DNA of 42,325 bases from Fusobacteriaceae bacterium (GTDB lineage Bacteria > Fusobacteriota > Fusobacteriia > Fusobacteriales > Fusobacteriaceae), in NCBI GenBank assembly GCA_031289425.1, contig JAITPM010000021.1:1-42325 (forward strand). Reading direction: 5' to 3'. Positions 9,601 through 17,556 of this stretch are shown here, piece after piece. A program made the translations under genes and the position numbers. The notes beneath the pieces were generated by a model, which was not told the DNA's origin, made no database searches, and saw only the letters and a list, made by a program, of their open reading frames with translations. How positions within the stretch are numbered: the stretch's first letter is position 1; each line of letters opens with the position of its first letter.

Positions 9601-9626
9601 TATGAGTCCATTATAATGGACTCATA
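9601..9626. promoter_or_regulatory. 26-bp perfect palindrome between cas9 and tracrRNA promoters
   Basis: The sequence is identical to its reverse complement over all 26 bases; its half-site is TATGAGTCCATTA. It lies between the minus-strand cas9 promoter (9559-9587) and the plus-strand tracrRNA promoter (9650-9678). It could be an operator for a dimeric regulator acting on both. On the minus strand it is followed by GTTTTTC, so a weak terminator blocking read-through into cas9 is an alternative. Confidence 0.6.
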
Positions 9627-9649
9627 TAAAAAAATTCTCAATAAATCTA

Positions 9650-9678
9650 TTGACTTTTTATTTTTTTTGTTGTAAACT
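9650..9678 (+). promoter_or_regulatory. tracrRNA promoter
   Basis: Plus-strand TTGACT (9650-9655), 17-bp spacer and TAAACT (9673-9678), predicting a start near 9685. The -10 matches consensus at four of six positions. The placement gives an RNA of about 113 nt ending at a strong terminator. Confidence 0.55.
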
Positions 9679-9684
9679 TGTATT

Positions 9685-9797
9685 AAGTGATATGTCGGAA
9701 GTATCACTTGTATCTTTATTCAATTTTAATTAGGACTCGGAATTAACCTTTAACAGGGTGGAAAGAAACTCACATAGTGAGTTTCTTTACTTTTTTG
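9685..9797 (+). ncRNA. tracrRNA
   Basis: The anti-repeat at 9710-9744 matches the plus-strand repeat over nearly its whole length with one inserted base and a few substitutions, so its RNA is complementary to minus-strand crRNA. Pairing with the first bases of the crRNA repeat gives a G-U wobble at position 1, then seven Watson-Crick pairs, a 2x2 internal loop and a further stem: the usual lower stem-bulge-upper stem of Cas9 guides. It is followed by a nexus-like hairpin ACCUU-UAAC-AGGGU (9746-9759) and a terminator hairpin (9762-9788). Unusually, an extra 8-bp hairpin (9685-9692 with 9702-9709) precedes the anti-repeat. RNA ends are predicted, not observed. Confidence 0.85.
9762..9796 (+). 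terminator. tracrRNA intrinsic terminator
   Basis: A perfect 12-bp stem (9762-9773 with 9777-9788), 3-nt loop ATA and a T-run TTTTTT at 9791-9796. On the minus strand the stem is not followed by a T-run, so this terminator belongs to a plus-strand RNA and supports the tracrRNA orientation. Confidence 0.9.
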
Positions 9798-10014
9798 TAA
9801 AACAAAACCACTTTATTCGTTGATTCTTCTACTTAAAACAAAGAATCAAAATAATTAATTATACATAATATGAGCATTCTATTCTATGTAAGAAAATAAG
9901 CTAATATTCAATATACTTAATATATCGGCTTAAATAAACCAATGTTCTAGAAAAATTGATACCATATTTTAAGATATATAATATTATTTTTACTCATTAA
10001 TCTACTATAACCCT
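9798..10014. other. Intergenic spacer with one inverted repeat
   Basis: No gene was recognised between the tracrRNA terminator and the tsaD stop codon. The only structure seen is an inverted repeat TTGATTCTT (9820-9828) and AAGAATCAA (9841-9849) with a 12-nt loop and no T-run after it on the plus strand. It marks the border between the CRISPR locus and the housekeeping genes. Confidence 0.5.
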
Positions 10015-11040
10015 CTAATACACATCCCTCTCCAACGAAAGCGCAGCAACCCCATTCAAATCATCCCCCGCAAAAACCCTCTCCCCTTCACCTCTCGCAT
10101 TGACAAGCTTATAATACCCCCCAGCAGCAATCATAGCCCCATTATCCATACATAACTTAATAGAAGGATAAGACACATTAATCCCAAATCTCTCCCCTTC
10201 TTCTTTTAACTTCGACCTAAGCAAAGAATTAGCAGCCACTCCACCCGCAATAATAATATGCTCAGCTCCATGATTTCTAGCTGCCAAAACAGTTTTTTTA
10301 ACCAAAATATCCACCACTTTTTCTAAATAAGAAGCAGCGATATCTTCCTTTCTATATGTGATACCTTTCATTTTAGCAGTATTAACATAATTTATAGTAG
10401 CTGTTTTTAATCCAGAAAAACTAAAATCATACTGTCCAACTTTAGGATCTGTCAATTTAAAAAAATTCGGATTCCCTTGATAATATAATTTATCAATAAT
10501 AGGACCCCCTGGATATCCCAAATCAAGTATTCTCGCAACTTTATCCAGGCTTTCTCCCACAGCATCATCCAAAGTACCTCCAAGATTTGTAAACTTATAA
10601 TTTTCATCAATTAAAATAATATTCGTATGTCCCCCAGATACTACCAGCGCTATACATGGAAAACCTATTTTATTTTCTAAAAAATTTGCAAAAATATGTC
10701 CTTTTAAATGATGCACCGGAATAATCGGTATATCTTTTCCATAAGAAATACCTTTTGCAAAAGAAATCCCTACTAAAAGAGCTCCAATAAGCCCCGGGGC
10801 ATAAGTTACGGCAATATAGTCGACGTCATCCAATGTAATTTTTGCCTCTTCTAATGCTTCATTCAATACAGATGTAATATTTTTGATATGGTGCCTTGAA
10901 GCTATCTCCGGCACAACACCACCATATTCTCTATGAATTTCTATTTGAGAAGAAATTTTATTGGATAAAATTTCCTTTCCATCTTTTAAGACCGCTATTG
11001 ACGTTTCATCACAAGAACTTTCTATTCCTAGTATTATCAT
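10015..11040 (-). CDS. tsaD: tRNA N6-threonylcarbamoyladenosine transferase TsaD
   Basis: A 341-residue, full-length TsaD/Kae1 protein. It starts MIILGIESSCDETSIAVL, the family's N-terminal signature, and has the metal-binding motif HHLKGH near residue 110 and the nucleotide-binding IIAGGVAANSLLR and CMDNGAMIAAGGYY segments near the C-terminus. With TsaB and TsaE it transfers threonylcarbamoyl to A37 of ANN-decoding tRNAs in the cytoplasm. It is the last gene of the minus-strand run that includes recA, recX and plsC (33 bp after plsC). Confidence 0.97.
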   Translation of the reverse strand: MIILGIESSCDETSIAVLKDGKEILSNKISSQIEIHREYGGVVPEIASRHHIKNITSVLNEALEEAKITLDDVDYIAVTYAPGLIGALLVGISFAKGISYGKDIPIIPVHHLKGHIFANFLENKIGFPCIALVVSGGHTNIILIDENYKFTNLGGTLDDAVGESLDKVARILDLGYPGGPIIDKLYYQGNPNFFKLTDPKVGQYDFSFSGLKTATINYVNTAKMKGITYRKEDIAASYLEKVVDILVKKTVLAARNHGAEHIIIAGGVAANSLLRSKLKEEGERFGINVSYPSIKLCMDNGAMIAAGGYYKLVNARGEGERVFAGDDLNGVAALSLERDVY

Positions 11041-11072
11041 TATATTCGTATTCCCCTTTCTAAATGTATTAT

Positions 11073-11801
11073 TTAATCTTCAAAATTTTTGACTATTATA
11101 TCTCTAACTTGCTTATCCAAATTTTTTAATTCCTCTCTATCCATTTTATCTATAAATATCGGAAGATCTACAGTCATTACTACATCTTTCCCTCTATTCA
11201 TTACAAACTCTCCCCTTTTTTGAACATTAAAAGTTCCCTTTAAAGTAATAGGAATAATTATCCCTCTCGTATCAACTGCCAATTTAAAACTACCTTTTTT
11301 AAATTGATTAATTTCACCATTTTGAGATCTTTCTCCCTCAGGAAATATAAGGGTTGGATATCCATCTTTTATTATTTCTACTGCTTTTTTCATATCTTTT
11401 AGACCCTCTCTGGGATTTGTTCTATCAAGAAAAACACAATTCATTTTTTTCATCCACCTTCCATAAAAAGGCCAATTTTTCATTTCTTTCTTTGCAACAA
11501 ACCCCACTTCACCTTTTAACCCATAAATTATCGAAGGAATATCCAAATTACTTTGATGATTACAAATATATACTATTCCTTTAGTCTTATCCAAATCCTC
11601 AATAATTTTTTTGTCCTTATATATCACTTTAAGATTAATATTAGCACTTTTTATTACTGCCCTAGCAACTATTGCTATAGCTTTTCTTGCTAGTGCTACT
11701 CCTTTTCTTTTTTCAGACAGACACACTACAGGTAAATAAAAAATTGTTATAAATATAAAAAACATTAATCCTGTAAATAATACAAAAAATGTTCCCAGCA
11801 T
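11073..11801 (-). CDS. plsC: 1-acyl-sn-glycerol-3-phosphate acyltransferase PlsC
   Basis: A 242-residue membrane acyltransferase. An N-terminal hydrophobic segment (about 1-26) is followed by the HX4D catalytic motif NHQSNLD near residue 82, the FLDRTNPR block and the substrate-binding FPEGERSQNG motif near 153. It acylates lysophosphatidic acid to phosphatidic acid at the inner membrane. It starts 10 bp after the recX stop codon and is probably co-transcribed with it. Confidence 0.93.
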   Translation of the reverse strand: MLGTFFVLFTGLMFFIFITIFYLPVVCLSEKRKGVALARKAIAIVARAVIKSANINLKVIYKDKKIIEDLDKTKGIVYICNHQSNLDIPSIIYGLKGEVGFVAKKEMKNWPFYGRWMKKMNCVFLDRTNPREGLKDMKKAVEIIKDGYPTLIFPEGERSQNGEINQFKKGSFKLAVDTRGIIIPITLKGTFNVQKRGEFVMNRGKDVVMTVDLPIFIDKMDREELKNLDKQVRDIIVKNFED

Positions 11802-11811
11802 TTTTCCTCCA

Positions 11812-12369
11812 TTATTCTAATTCTAACATCACTTTCTTTATTTGTTCGTATTGAAATCCTCTACTAATCAAAACTCTTATGTTCTTTTCTCTATTATTAT
11901 TTTTAGATTTTATTAAAAAATCTTTTATTTCATTTATTTCTTTTTCTATATTTTCATCTAATATTTTTATATAAATATCAGAAGCAATATTTTTCTTTGA
12001 AAATATATACTCATATTTTTTTCTTCCGTAATGATGCAATAAAATATAAAATTTTACATAAGCTTCATCATTTAAATATTTTTTTTCTATGAATTCATTT
12101 ATTATTTTAATAATTGATGTATTTACTTCATTACTACTATACATATTTTTTTCAGAAAATTTTTTAAATAATTTTTCTTTTAAATCATTTATGCAATAAT
12201 CTTGCCGGCTTAATAAATGATAACCGTATTCTCTAATTTCGTTTTCTATTTGTTTTATCTTTTCTATTTTTTTTTCTATTTTTTCTTCTATTTTTTCTTT
12301 ATTTTCTTTATTTTCTTTTTTTTCATTTTCTTTATTTTCTATTTTTTCTTTATTTTCTTTTTTTTCCAT
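11812..12369 (-). CDS. recX: Regulatory protein RecX with charged N-terminal extension
   Basis: A 185-residue protein whose residues about 46-185 match RecX: REYGYHLLSRQDYCINDLKEKLFKKF, then helical repeats ending GFQYEQIKKVMLELE. RecX binds RecA filaments and limits RecA activity. It lies 52 bp downstream of recA, the usual partner. The first about 45 residues are almost only K, E, N and I, an expanded charged tract absent from typical RecX; the true start could lie inside it, as no strong ribosome-binding site precedes the first ATG (only a purine-rich AAAGGAAAAAGAAG). Confidence 0.88.
   Translation of the reverse strand: MEKKENKEKIENKENEKKENKENKEKIEEKIEKKIEKIKQIENEIREYGYHLLSRQDYCINDLKEKLFKKFSEKNMYSSNEVNTSIIKIINEFIEKKYLNDEAYVKFYILLHHYGRKKYEYIFSKKNIASDIYIKILDENIEKEINEIKDFLIKSKNNNREKNIRVLISRGFQYEQIKKVMLELE
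12240..12369 (-). repeat. Low-complexity K/E/N-coding tract in recX
   Basis: The 5' end of recX is built from imperfect units such as KENKEK and IENKEN (residues 1-43), read on the plus strand as runs of TTTTCTTTATTTTC. It is one of several in-frame charged tracts in otherwise conserved genes of this window. Confidence 0.75.
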
Positions 12370-12421
12370 TTTTTCTTCTTTTTCCTTTTTTCAAATTATT
12401 TATTTTATTATACTTACTTTT

Positions 12422-13447
12422 TTATTCATTTATATATTTAATTGTATCTTCTTCTATCAATTCAAATAAATCTTTATCGTTTTCCAATTTTTCTTTTACA
12501 TTTTCTTTACCTTGCCCTAGTAAAATTTCTCCATAATTATAAAAACTTCCATTTTTGAATATTATTCCTGCAGCTAATGCTAATGCTAATATTTCGCTGG
12601 ATTTACTTATTCCTTTCCCGTATATAATATCGAATGTTGCTTCTTTGAAAGGCGGCCAAAGTTTATTTTTAGTTACCTTTACTAGAGTTTCATTTCCAAT
12701 TATTTGATCCCCATTTTTTATGCCCCCAATTTTTTTTACTTCCATTCTTATAGTAGAATAAAATTTTAGAGCTTTACCACCTGTTGTTGTTGTTTGAGGT
12801 CCAAAATTATATGTATTTAGTTTTTCTCTTATTTGATTTATAAATACAAGTGTAGTATTTGATTTACTCAAATTTCCAACAATTTTTCTTAAGGCCTTTG
12901 ACATCAGTCTTGCTTGCAATGCCGTCTGTTGATCAGACATCTCTCCATCTATTTCGACTTTCGGTACTAGTGCAGCTACAGAATCTATAACAATAACATC
13001 CAAAGAACCTGATCTAACCAACATATCCGCAATCTCGAGAGCCTGTTCTCCATAGTCGGGTTGAGAGACTAAAAGGTCATCTATATTGACTCCTATTGAT
13101 CTAGCATATTTGGGATCTAATGCATGTTCTGCATCTATAAATGCTGCTATTCCATCGTTTTTTTGAGCCTCAGCGATTATATGAAGCGCAATTGTCGTTT
13201 TTCCAGAACTCTCTCCACCATATATCTCTATAATCCTTCCTCTTGGTACACCTCCATTACCCAAGGCATAATCTAATAAAAGACTTCCAGTAGAAATCGT
13301 ATCTATATCAAGACTTGGACGGTCACCCAATCTCATTATAGATCCATCACCAAAATCTTTTTTTATTTGATTTAGAGCCAAATCTAACGCTTTTTCTTTT
13401 TGTCTAATATAATTTTCCCTTTTTTTTATTTCATCTTCATTTGCCAT
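12422..13447 (-). CDS. recA: Recombinase RecA
   Basis: A 341-residue RecA. The Walker A GGESSGKT is at residues 77-84, Walker [11 protein letters not shown] at 151-160 and the FINQIRE segment at 203-209. It forms filaments on single-stranded DNA for recombination and SOS signalling. The DNA-binding loops differ from the widespread consensus: L1 reads [13 protein letters not shown] and L2 reads [14 protein letters not shown] (211-224), lacking the usual GNPETTTGG. AAAGGTGG lies 4 nt before the ATG. It starts 29 bp after the LPS gene at 13477 and may share its transcript; no separate promoter was recognised in that gap. Confidence 0.97.
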   Translation of the reverse strand: MANEDEIKKRENYIRQKEKALDLALNQIKKDFGDGSIMRLGDRPSLDIDTISTGSLLLDYALGNGGVPRGRIIEIYGGESSGKTTIALHIIAEAQKNDGIAAFIDAEHALDPKYARSIGVNIDDLLVSQPDYGEQALEIADMLVRSGSLDVIVIDSVAALVPKVEIDGEMSDQQTALQARLMSKALRKIVGNLSKSNTTLVFINQIREKLNTYNFGPQTTTTGGKALKFYSTIRMEVKKIGGIKNGDQIIGNETLVKVTKNKLWPPFKEATFDIIYGKGISKSSEILALALAAGIIFKNGSFYNYGEILLGQGKENVKEKLENDKDLFELIEEDTIKYINE

Positions 13448-13476
13448 TAATCCACCTTTTAACTATAAAAATTATT

Positions 13477-14469
13477 TTATATTATTTTTTTAAAACTACA
13501 AATTTGATCAAAGACAAACTGAGGTGTAATATTTACCATACATCTAAAATGCCCTTTAGGGCATCTCACATCTCCATGCAAACTGCACGGAGAACATTTT
13601 TCATCGGCATATATCAAGGTATCATTTTTGTAAAATTCGAACATGTTTGGACTGGTAGGTCCAAATATTACATAAGTTTTTGTTCCTACTCCTCTACTTA
13701 TGTGAAATGGTGCAGAATCGTTGCACACAAGAAATTTACTTTTTGATAAAAGAGCACCACTTTCTTTTAATGATAATTTACCGGATAGGTTTATGCATTT
13801 ATCGTTAACCAATTGTTCTATTTTTTTTGTATCTTCTATATCTTCTTTTCCCCCGATTATTACAATTTTTTTATTGTATTTTTCATATATTAAATTTATT
13901 AATTGCGCAAAATATTCTATAGGCCATTTTTTTGTATTTTTAGAAGCTCCTGTAGATATAACGGGATAATCTATATAATTTTTCACTTTTTCCATATCTT
14001 GTTCAGAAAAACTGAATTCTAATTTTTCGCCAGTATATTGAATATCAAAATCTTTAAATGCTCCAAAATAATTTTTTACAATTGTATCATCGACTTTATA
14101 TTTTATGAGTCTTAATTTTACAAATAAAGTTTTCCATAATTTTCTTTTTTTATAAGTATAAGTTTTTACCCCAATCGTATTTGCAATAATTTTGGATCTA
14201 AATTTACTATGTAAATCAAAAATATAATCGTAGTTTTCTTTTTTTAATTTTTTTGCGAAATTCTTTATATCCATATAATTTTTCAATTTTTGTTTATCAA
14301 AAATAATTATATTATCTATATTTTTATTTCCATTTATCGCATCTTTAAAATTTTCTAATACAAGGAAATCTATTTTACTATCAGGATATTTATTCTTAAA
14401 AGCCGCTATCACTGGCGTTGTCAATATTATATCGCCGAATGAACTGAGTCTTATTACTAATATCTTCAA
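13477..14469 (-). CDS. GT9-family (ADP-heptose:LPS) heptosyltransferase
   Basis: A 330-residue two-domain GT-B glycosyltransferase. The N-terminus MKILVIRLSSFGDIILTTPV is the family signature, and the C-terminal nucleotide-sugar site is seen as SKSKFLVCNDSAPFHIS followed by YVIFGPTSP. A late cysteine cluster (CSPCSLHGDVRCPKGHFRC) is shared with the gene at 15139. It likely adds a heptose or related sugar to LPS core at the inner face of the inner membrane. Its start overlaps the kinase gene by 4 bp. Confidence 0.85.
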   Translation of the reverse strand: MKILVIRLSSFGDIILTTPVIAAFKNKYPDSKIDFLVLENFKDAINGNKNIDNIIIFDKQKLKNYMDIKNFAKKLKKENYDYIFDLHSKFRSKIIANTIGVKTYTYKKRKLWKTLFVKLRLIKYKVDDTIVKNYFGAFKDFDIQYTGEKLEFSFSEQDMEKVKNYIDYPVISTGASKNTKKWPIEYFAQLINLIYEKYNKKIVIIGGKEDIEDTKKIEQLVNDKCINLSGKLSLKESGALLSKSKFLVCNDSAPFHISRGVGTKTYVIFGPTSPNMFEFYKNDTLIYADEKCSPCSLHGDVRCPKGHFRCMVNITPQFVFDQICSFKKII

Positions 14470-15158
14470 TTTTCTCTCCTATTTTTTTTCATTTTTCTTA
14501 TTAATTCCAAGTATTTTTTCAAAATATGAGCAACTATATAAAAAAAAGAATTTTTATTATATAGACTGATTTTATCATCATGACAACTTTCTTCCAAGTA
14601 TATAAATTCGTAAGCCTTACCAAAATTTCCATAAAAATTTTTGATAAATTTAGTATCAATCAAATATATTTTATTTTCAGTTGAAATTATAAAATTTTCC
14701 AATTGGGAATCTCCATGCAAAAAGCCCAATTGATGAATTTCACTCAAAACCTTTGCCACTTCTTCTGCATTATTTGATCTAGATTGTTTTCCTTCTATAT
14801 AAAAATATAGAAAATATGAATCAATAACAAAAAATCCACATTTTTCTTCAGTTGCTATAATAGGTTTGGTGCAATTAAATCCCCATCTTTTTATTTTTTC
14901 TATATTTTTGTATTCTCTTTTACTTTCGCTTCCTCTGAAAACAGATAAAAACCTTTGCCATTTTCTTTTATTTTTTTCTCTTGGAATCTTATATATTATT
15001 TTCATATTATATATTTCGATCAAAGCTACATAACTTCTATTATCATCTTTTAGAATTTTTAAAAGCTCATAATTTTTATTTTCTATTGCGTCAAAATATT
15101 TCAAATTATCTTTTTCGCTGTAATAAACATGCTTTGAGTTAATTTTTATTTTTTCCAT
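14466..15158 (-). CDS. LPS core kinase, WaaY/RfaY-like
   Basis: A 230-residue protein-kinase-fold protein. The catalytic loop is LHGDSQLENFIIS (HGDxxxxN) near residue 147, followed by YLIDTKFI, the counterpart of the DFG metal-binding aspartate, and an N-terminal lysine in KIIYKIPR is a candidate ATP ligand. Its place between heptosyltransferase genes points to phosphorylation of LPS core heptose, as for WaaY. It overlaps both neighbours (20 bp upstream, 4 bp downstream). Exact substrate unknown. Confidence 0.75.
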   Translation of the reverse strand: MEKIKINSKHVYYSEKDNLKYFDAIENKNYELLKILKDDNRSYVALIEIYNMKIIYKIPREKNKRKWQRFLSVFRGSESKREYKNIEKIKRWGFNCTKPIIATEEKCGFFVIDSYFLYFYIEGKQSRSNNAEEVAKVLSEIHQLGFLHGDSQLENFIISTENKIYLIDTKFIKNFYGNFGKAYEFIYLEESCHDDKISLYNKNSFFYIVAHILKKYLELIRKMKKNRREN

Positions 15159-16158
15159 CTAATTCTCTCTCAATATTTTCTAAAATTATTTGTGGTTTTA
15201 TGTCCAACATACATCTAAAATGACCTGTTTTACATATGTTTCCACCATGAATCCCGCAAGGTCTGCATGGAAGGTTATTTATCTCATATACCTTACTATT
15301 TTTTGACCAAGGAAAAAATCCGAATTCTTTTACCGTAGGTCCAAAAATAGCATGTATTCTGGTCTGAGGAAAAGCTGAAGCTATATGTATTGGAGAAGAA
15401 TCATTGGATAATAAAATATCACTTTTTTTTATAACCGCAGCCAATTCCAATAGAGTCGTTTTCCCCCTCAAATCAATAATATTCCTCCCATATTCTATAT
15501 TTAGATTTTTTTCATCAGATCCGCCTATTATTCCGATTATAGTATCTTTTCTTTTGTTCAATTTTTCAATAATATAATTAAAATAATTAATAGGCCATTG
15601 TTTGGTAATCCATTTGGTACCTGGAGCAATTACAACAAATTTTTTATTTTTTATATCTCCTAAAAGTATATTTCCCTCTTTTTCATCGTTTTTTGATGGG
15701 TATATTTCTATGTTATAATTATTTTTTTTATTTTCTGATACAAATGATAAAAGTTTTTCTACCTCATGTTTATTTTTATCATATGGTATTTTTTCTGTAA
15801 ATAAAAAATTAAGTGATGCCAAATTATATCCGATTCTTTTGGGGATTCCAGATAGAAATCCTATGAGTGTACTTCTCAAATATCTGTGAAGTATAAATGC
15901 AATATCAAATTTTTCATTTTTAATTTTTTTTATTATTTTAAAAAAACCCTTTAGCCCTTTATCGTATCCTCTCTTATCATAAATCATTACATTAGAAATT
16001 TTAGGACTATTAGCTAAGATGGAAGCACCATTTTTATTTGTTAAATATGTGATTTCACAATTTTTATATGTATCATAAATTTTAGCAATAAGAGGTGTTG
16101 AAAGGACTATATCTCCTATAAAAGCAGTATGAATTATCAAGATTTTAATTTTTTTCAC
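15139..16158 (-). CDS. Lipopolysaccharide heptosyltransferase II-like protein
   Basis: A 339-residue GT9 enzyme: N-terminal IKILIIHTAFIGDIVLSTPLIAKI, the central VIAPGTKWITKQWPINYF and the donor-binding KKSDILLSNDSSPIHIA followed by HAIFGPTVKEFGF. This is the WaaF-type pattern (ADP-heptose as donor, LPS inner core as acceptor). The C-terminus has the cysteine cluster CRPCGIHGGNICKTGHFRC shared with the gene at 13477. Part of the four-gene LPS operon. Confidence 0.85.
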   Translation of the reverse strand: MKKIKILIIHTAFIGDIVLSTPLIAKIYDTYKNCEITYLTNKNGASILANSPKISNVMIYDKRGYDKGLKGFFKIIKKIKNEKFDIAFILHRYLRSTLIGFLSGIPKRIGYNLASLNFLFTEKIPYDKNKHEVEKLLSFVSENKKNNYNIEIYPSKNDEKEGNILLGDIKNKKFVVIAPGTKWITKQWPINYFNYIIEKLNKRKDTIIGIIGGSDEKNLNIEYGRNIIDLRGKTTLLELAAVIKKSDILLSNDSSPIHIASAFPQTRIHAIFGPTVKEFGFFPWSKNSKVYEINNLPCRPCGIHGGNICKTGHFRCMLDIKPQIILENIERELDGKNKN

Positions 16159-16168
16159 CTCTTACTTT

Positions 16169-17203
16169 TTATACATTAAATCTAAAATGTTTTCCTAATT
16201 CAGTTAATATTATATTTTCTGTCTCTTCGTCATATGAATTAAAATTTTTTTTCTTATAATTTTCGTTACGGTTATTTTCATCAGGAATTATATACACTAC
16301 TTTATCATTATTTAAAAGTCCCCATCTTACTTTACTACAACTAAGTTTTTCCGGGTATATTGCTATCACATCCTTTTTTAAAGCTCCCGCCATTTGAGTA
16401 GGGCCTGTTATTGGACCTAAATACAGATCTCCCATATTTATAATAGCAGCTATATTTAAAAGATCTCCACCATTTGGAAAAATATACACTCCATCCTGTT
16501 TAATTTCTTCTATAAATTTGTAGGCTCTTTCCTCTTGATTAATATCACAAAGAATAATAATTTTTACATCTCTATTTTTCTTTTTAAATTTCTTTAGAAG
16601 TGTTATATATTGCTCGTCTGTCAAATTTTTATTTGATCCACCTGTAAATGGATTGACAATTAATGTGTTTCCAATTATTTTACTTTCTTTGAAAAAAGTA
16701 TCTGCAGCTATTTTACTACTATTACTCAAATATAATTTCGTATTCAATTCATAATTATCTTTAAATAATTTTTTATTTAATTTTTTTATCAAATCCAAAT
16801 TATACTCAGCTTCATTTTTTAATGCATTTTCTCTTTTTTGAAACACCCCATGTCTATACGTAAAAAAAGAAGAAATACTGGTTATTGGGCCTATTTTAAT
16901 TTTAGCTTTACTTGCCTTAGCCAATTTTTTTACAAAGCTATCTGTATACAATGCAATAAAAACATCTGCATTGAAGTATGCTATTTTATCTTCTATTTCA
17001 CTTTTTTTATAATCATCAATTATCAATACTCTGTTGATATACGGTAAATTTCTAGCAATTTCATAATTTGATTTATTTGCTAAGACTATTATTTCTGCAT
17101 CTGGATACATTTTTTTAGCCATAAAAAAACTTGGAATTGATAGAATTGTATCCCTTATTTTGCCAGTATTTGATATTATTATTCTTTTTATCTGTTTTTT
17201 CAT
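16169..17203 (-). CDS. GT9-family glycosyltransferase, LPS core
   Basis: A 344-residue GT-B protein with N-terminal RIIISNTGKIRDTILSIPSFFMAK, a central LIVNPFTGGSNKNLTDEQY and the donor site AAIINMGDLYLGPITGPTQMAGAL. It lacks the C-terminal cysteine cluster of its two paralogues, so it probably uses a different acceptor. First gene of the minus-strand LPS-recA run, 49 bp downstream of a predicted -10 box. Confidence 0.8.
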   Translation of the reverse strand: MKKQIKRIIISNTGKIRDTILSIPSFFMAKKMYPDAEIIVLANKSNYEIARNLPYINRVLIIDDYKKSEIEDKIAYFNADVFIALYTDSFVKKLAKASKAKIKIGPITSISSFFTYRHGVFQKRENALKNEAEYNLDLIKKLNKKLFKDNYELNTKLYLSNSSKIAADTFFKESKIIGNTLIVNPFTGGSNKNLTDEQYITLLKKFKKKNRDVKIIILCDINQEERAYKFIEEIKQDGVYIFPNGGDLLNIAAIINMGDLYLGPITGPTQMAGALKKDVIAIYPEKLSCSKVRWGLLNNDKVVYIIPDENNRNENYKKKNFNSYDEETENIILTELGKHFRFNV

Positions 17204-17251
17204 AATATTCTCCTACACCTTAATAAATATTTTAATGGATACTACATCAAT

Positions 17252-17280
17252 ATTATGTGTTGTTTTTATCAATTTGTAAA
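17252..17280 (-). promoter_or_regulatory. Promoter of the LPS-recA gene run
   Basis: Minus-strand TTTACA (17275-17280), 17-bp spacer and CATAAT (17252-17257), each five of six to consensus. It is the only good promoter seen between the rubredoxin gene and the first glycosyltransferase. Confidence 0.55.
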
Positions 17281-17314
17281 GAAAAATTTTTTATTTTTTA
17301 TTTTTTATTAATTC

Positions 17315-17354
17315 ATTATAAAATAGTGCTGCTAATGCAACACCATTTTATAAT
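17315..17354. terminator. Long hairpin downstream of the rubredoxin gene
   Basis: Arms 17315-17332 and 17337-17354 pair over 18 bp with two G-T wobbles and a 4-nt loop (TAAT). It begins 6 bp after the rubredoxin stop codon. On the minus strand it is followed by A-rich DNA, not a T-run, so it is not a textbook terminator for that strand; on the plus strand CTTTATTTATTTT follows. RNA 3'-end protection or barrier function is possible. Confidence 0.5.
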
Positions 17355-17360
17355 CTTTAT

Positions 17361-17522
17361 TTATTTTGCTTCTTCGAATTCTTCTATTGCTACCCCACAT
17401 AATGGGCAAACCCAATCTTTTGGCAAATTTTCAAAAGCTGTACCAGCGGCTACTCCGTTATCTGGGTCTCCTATTGCTGGGTCGTAGATGTATCCACATA
17501 CTTTACATTCATATTTTTTCAT
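17361..17522 (-). CDS. Rubredoxin
   Basis: A 53-residue protein with both iron-binding pairs, CKVCGY (residues 5-8) and CPLCG near 38-41, and the typical [11 protein letters not shown] and DWVCP segments. It carries single electrons, probably to the superoxide reductase encoded 35 bp upstream. The start chosen is the Met before KKYECK: it has GGAGG 7 nt upstream and gives the normal family length, whereas a longer reading frame would add 26 residues with no family match. Confidence 0.95.
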   Translation of the reverse strand: MKKYECKVCGYIYDPAIGDPDNGVAAGTAFENLPKDWVCPLCGVAIEEFEEAK

Positions 17523-17556
17523 TTTATTTCCTCCATTATTTTTTAGTAATAGCTTA

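Noticed and set aside
9685-9709. The tracrRNA 5' segment as a natural guide that directs Cas9 to its own promoter, as reported for the long tracrRNA of Streptococcus pyogenes.
   Set aside because: No match of eight or more bases to the cas9 promoter region (9536-9600) was seen on either strand.
9625-9760. A tracrRNA on the minus strand: anti-repeat read the other way, the same 8-bp hairpin as nexus, and a weak hairpin at 9639-9654 followed by eight T.
   Set aside because: It would need crRNA from the plus strand. The minus-strand array promoter, the G-U wobble and bulge geometry of the plus-strand reading, the strong plus-strand terminator and the repeat variants at the left end all favour the other orientation. 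A minus-strand antisense RNA is not excluded.
3500-9797. Assignment of the locus to subtype II-C because only cas9, cas1 and cas2 are co-directional.
   Set aside because: The Csn2-like ATPase beside cas2 and the Cas9 length and mid-region motifs fit II-A better. The subtype stays open until Cas9 phylogeny is run.
12217-12441. A 74-codon plus-strand frame made almost wholly of F, Y and I.
   Set aside because: Antisense to the lysine/glutamate tract of recX; no ribosome-binding site and no recognisable protein features.
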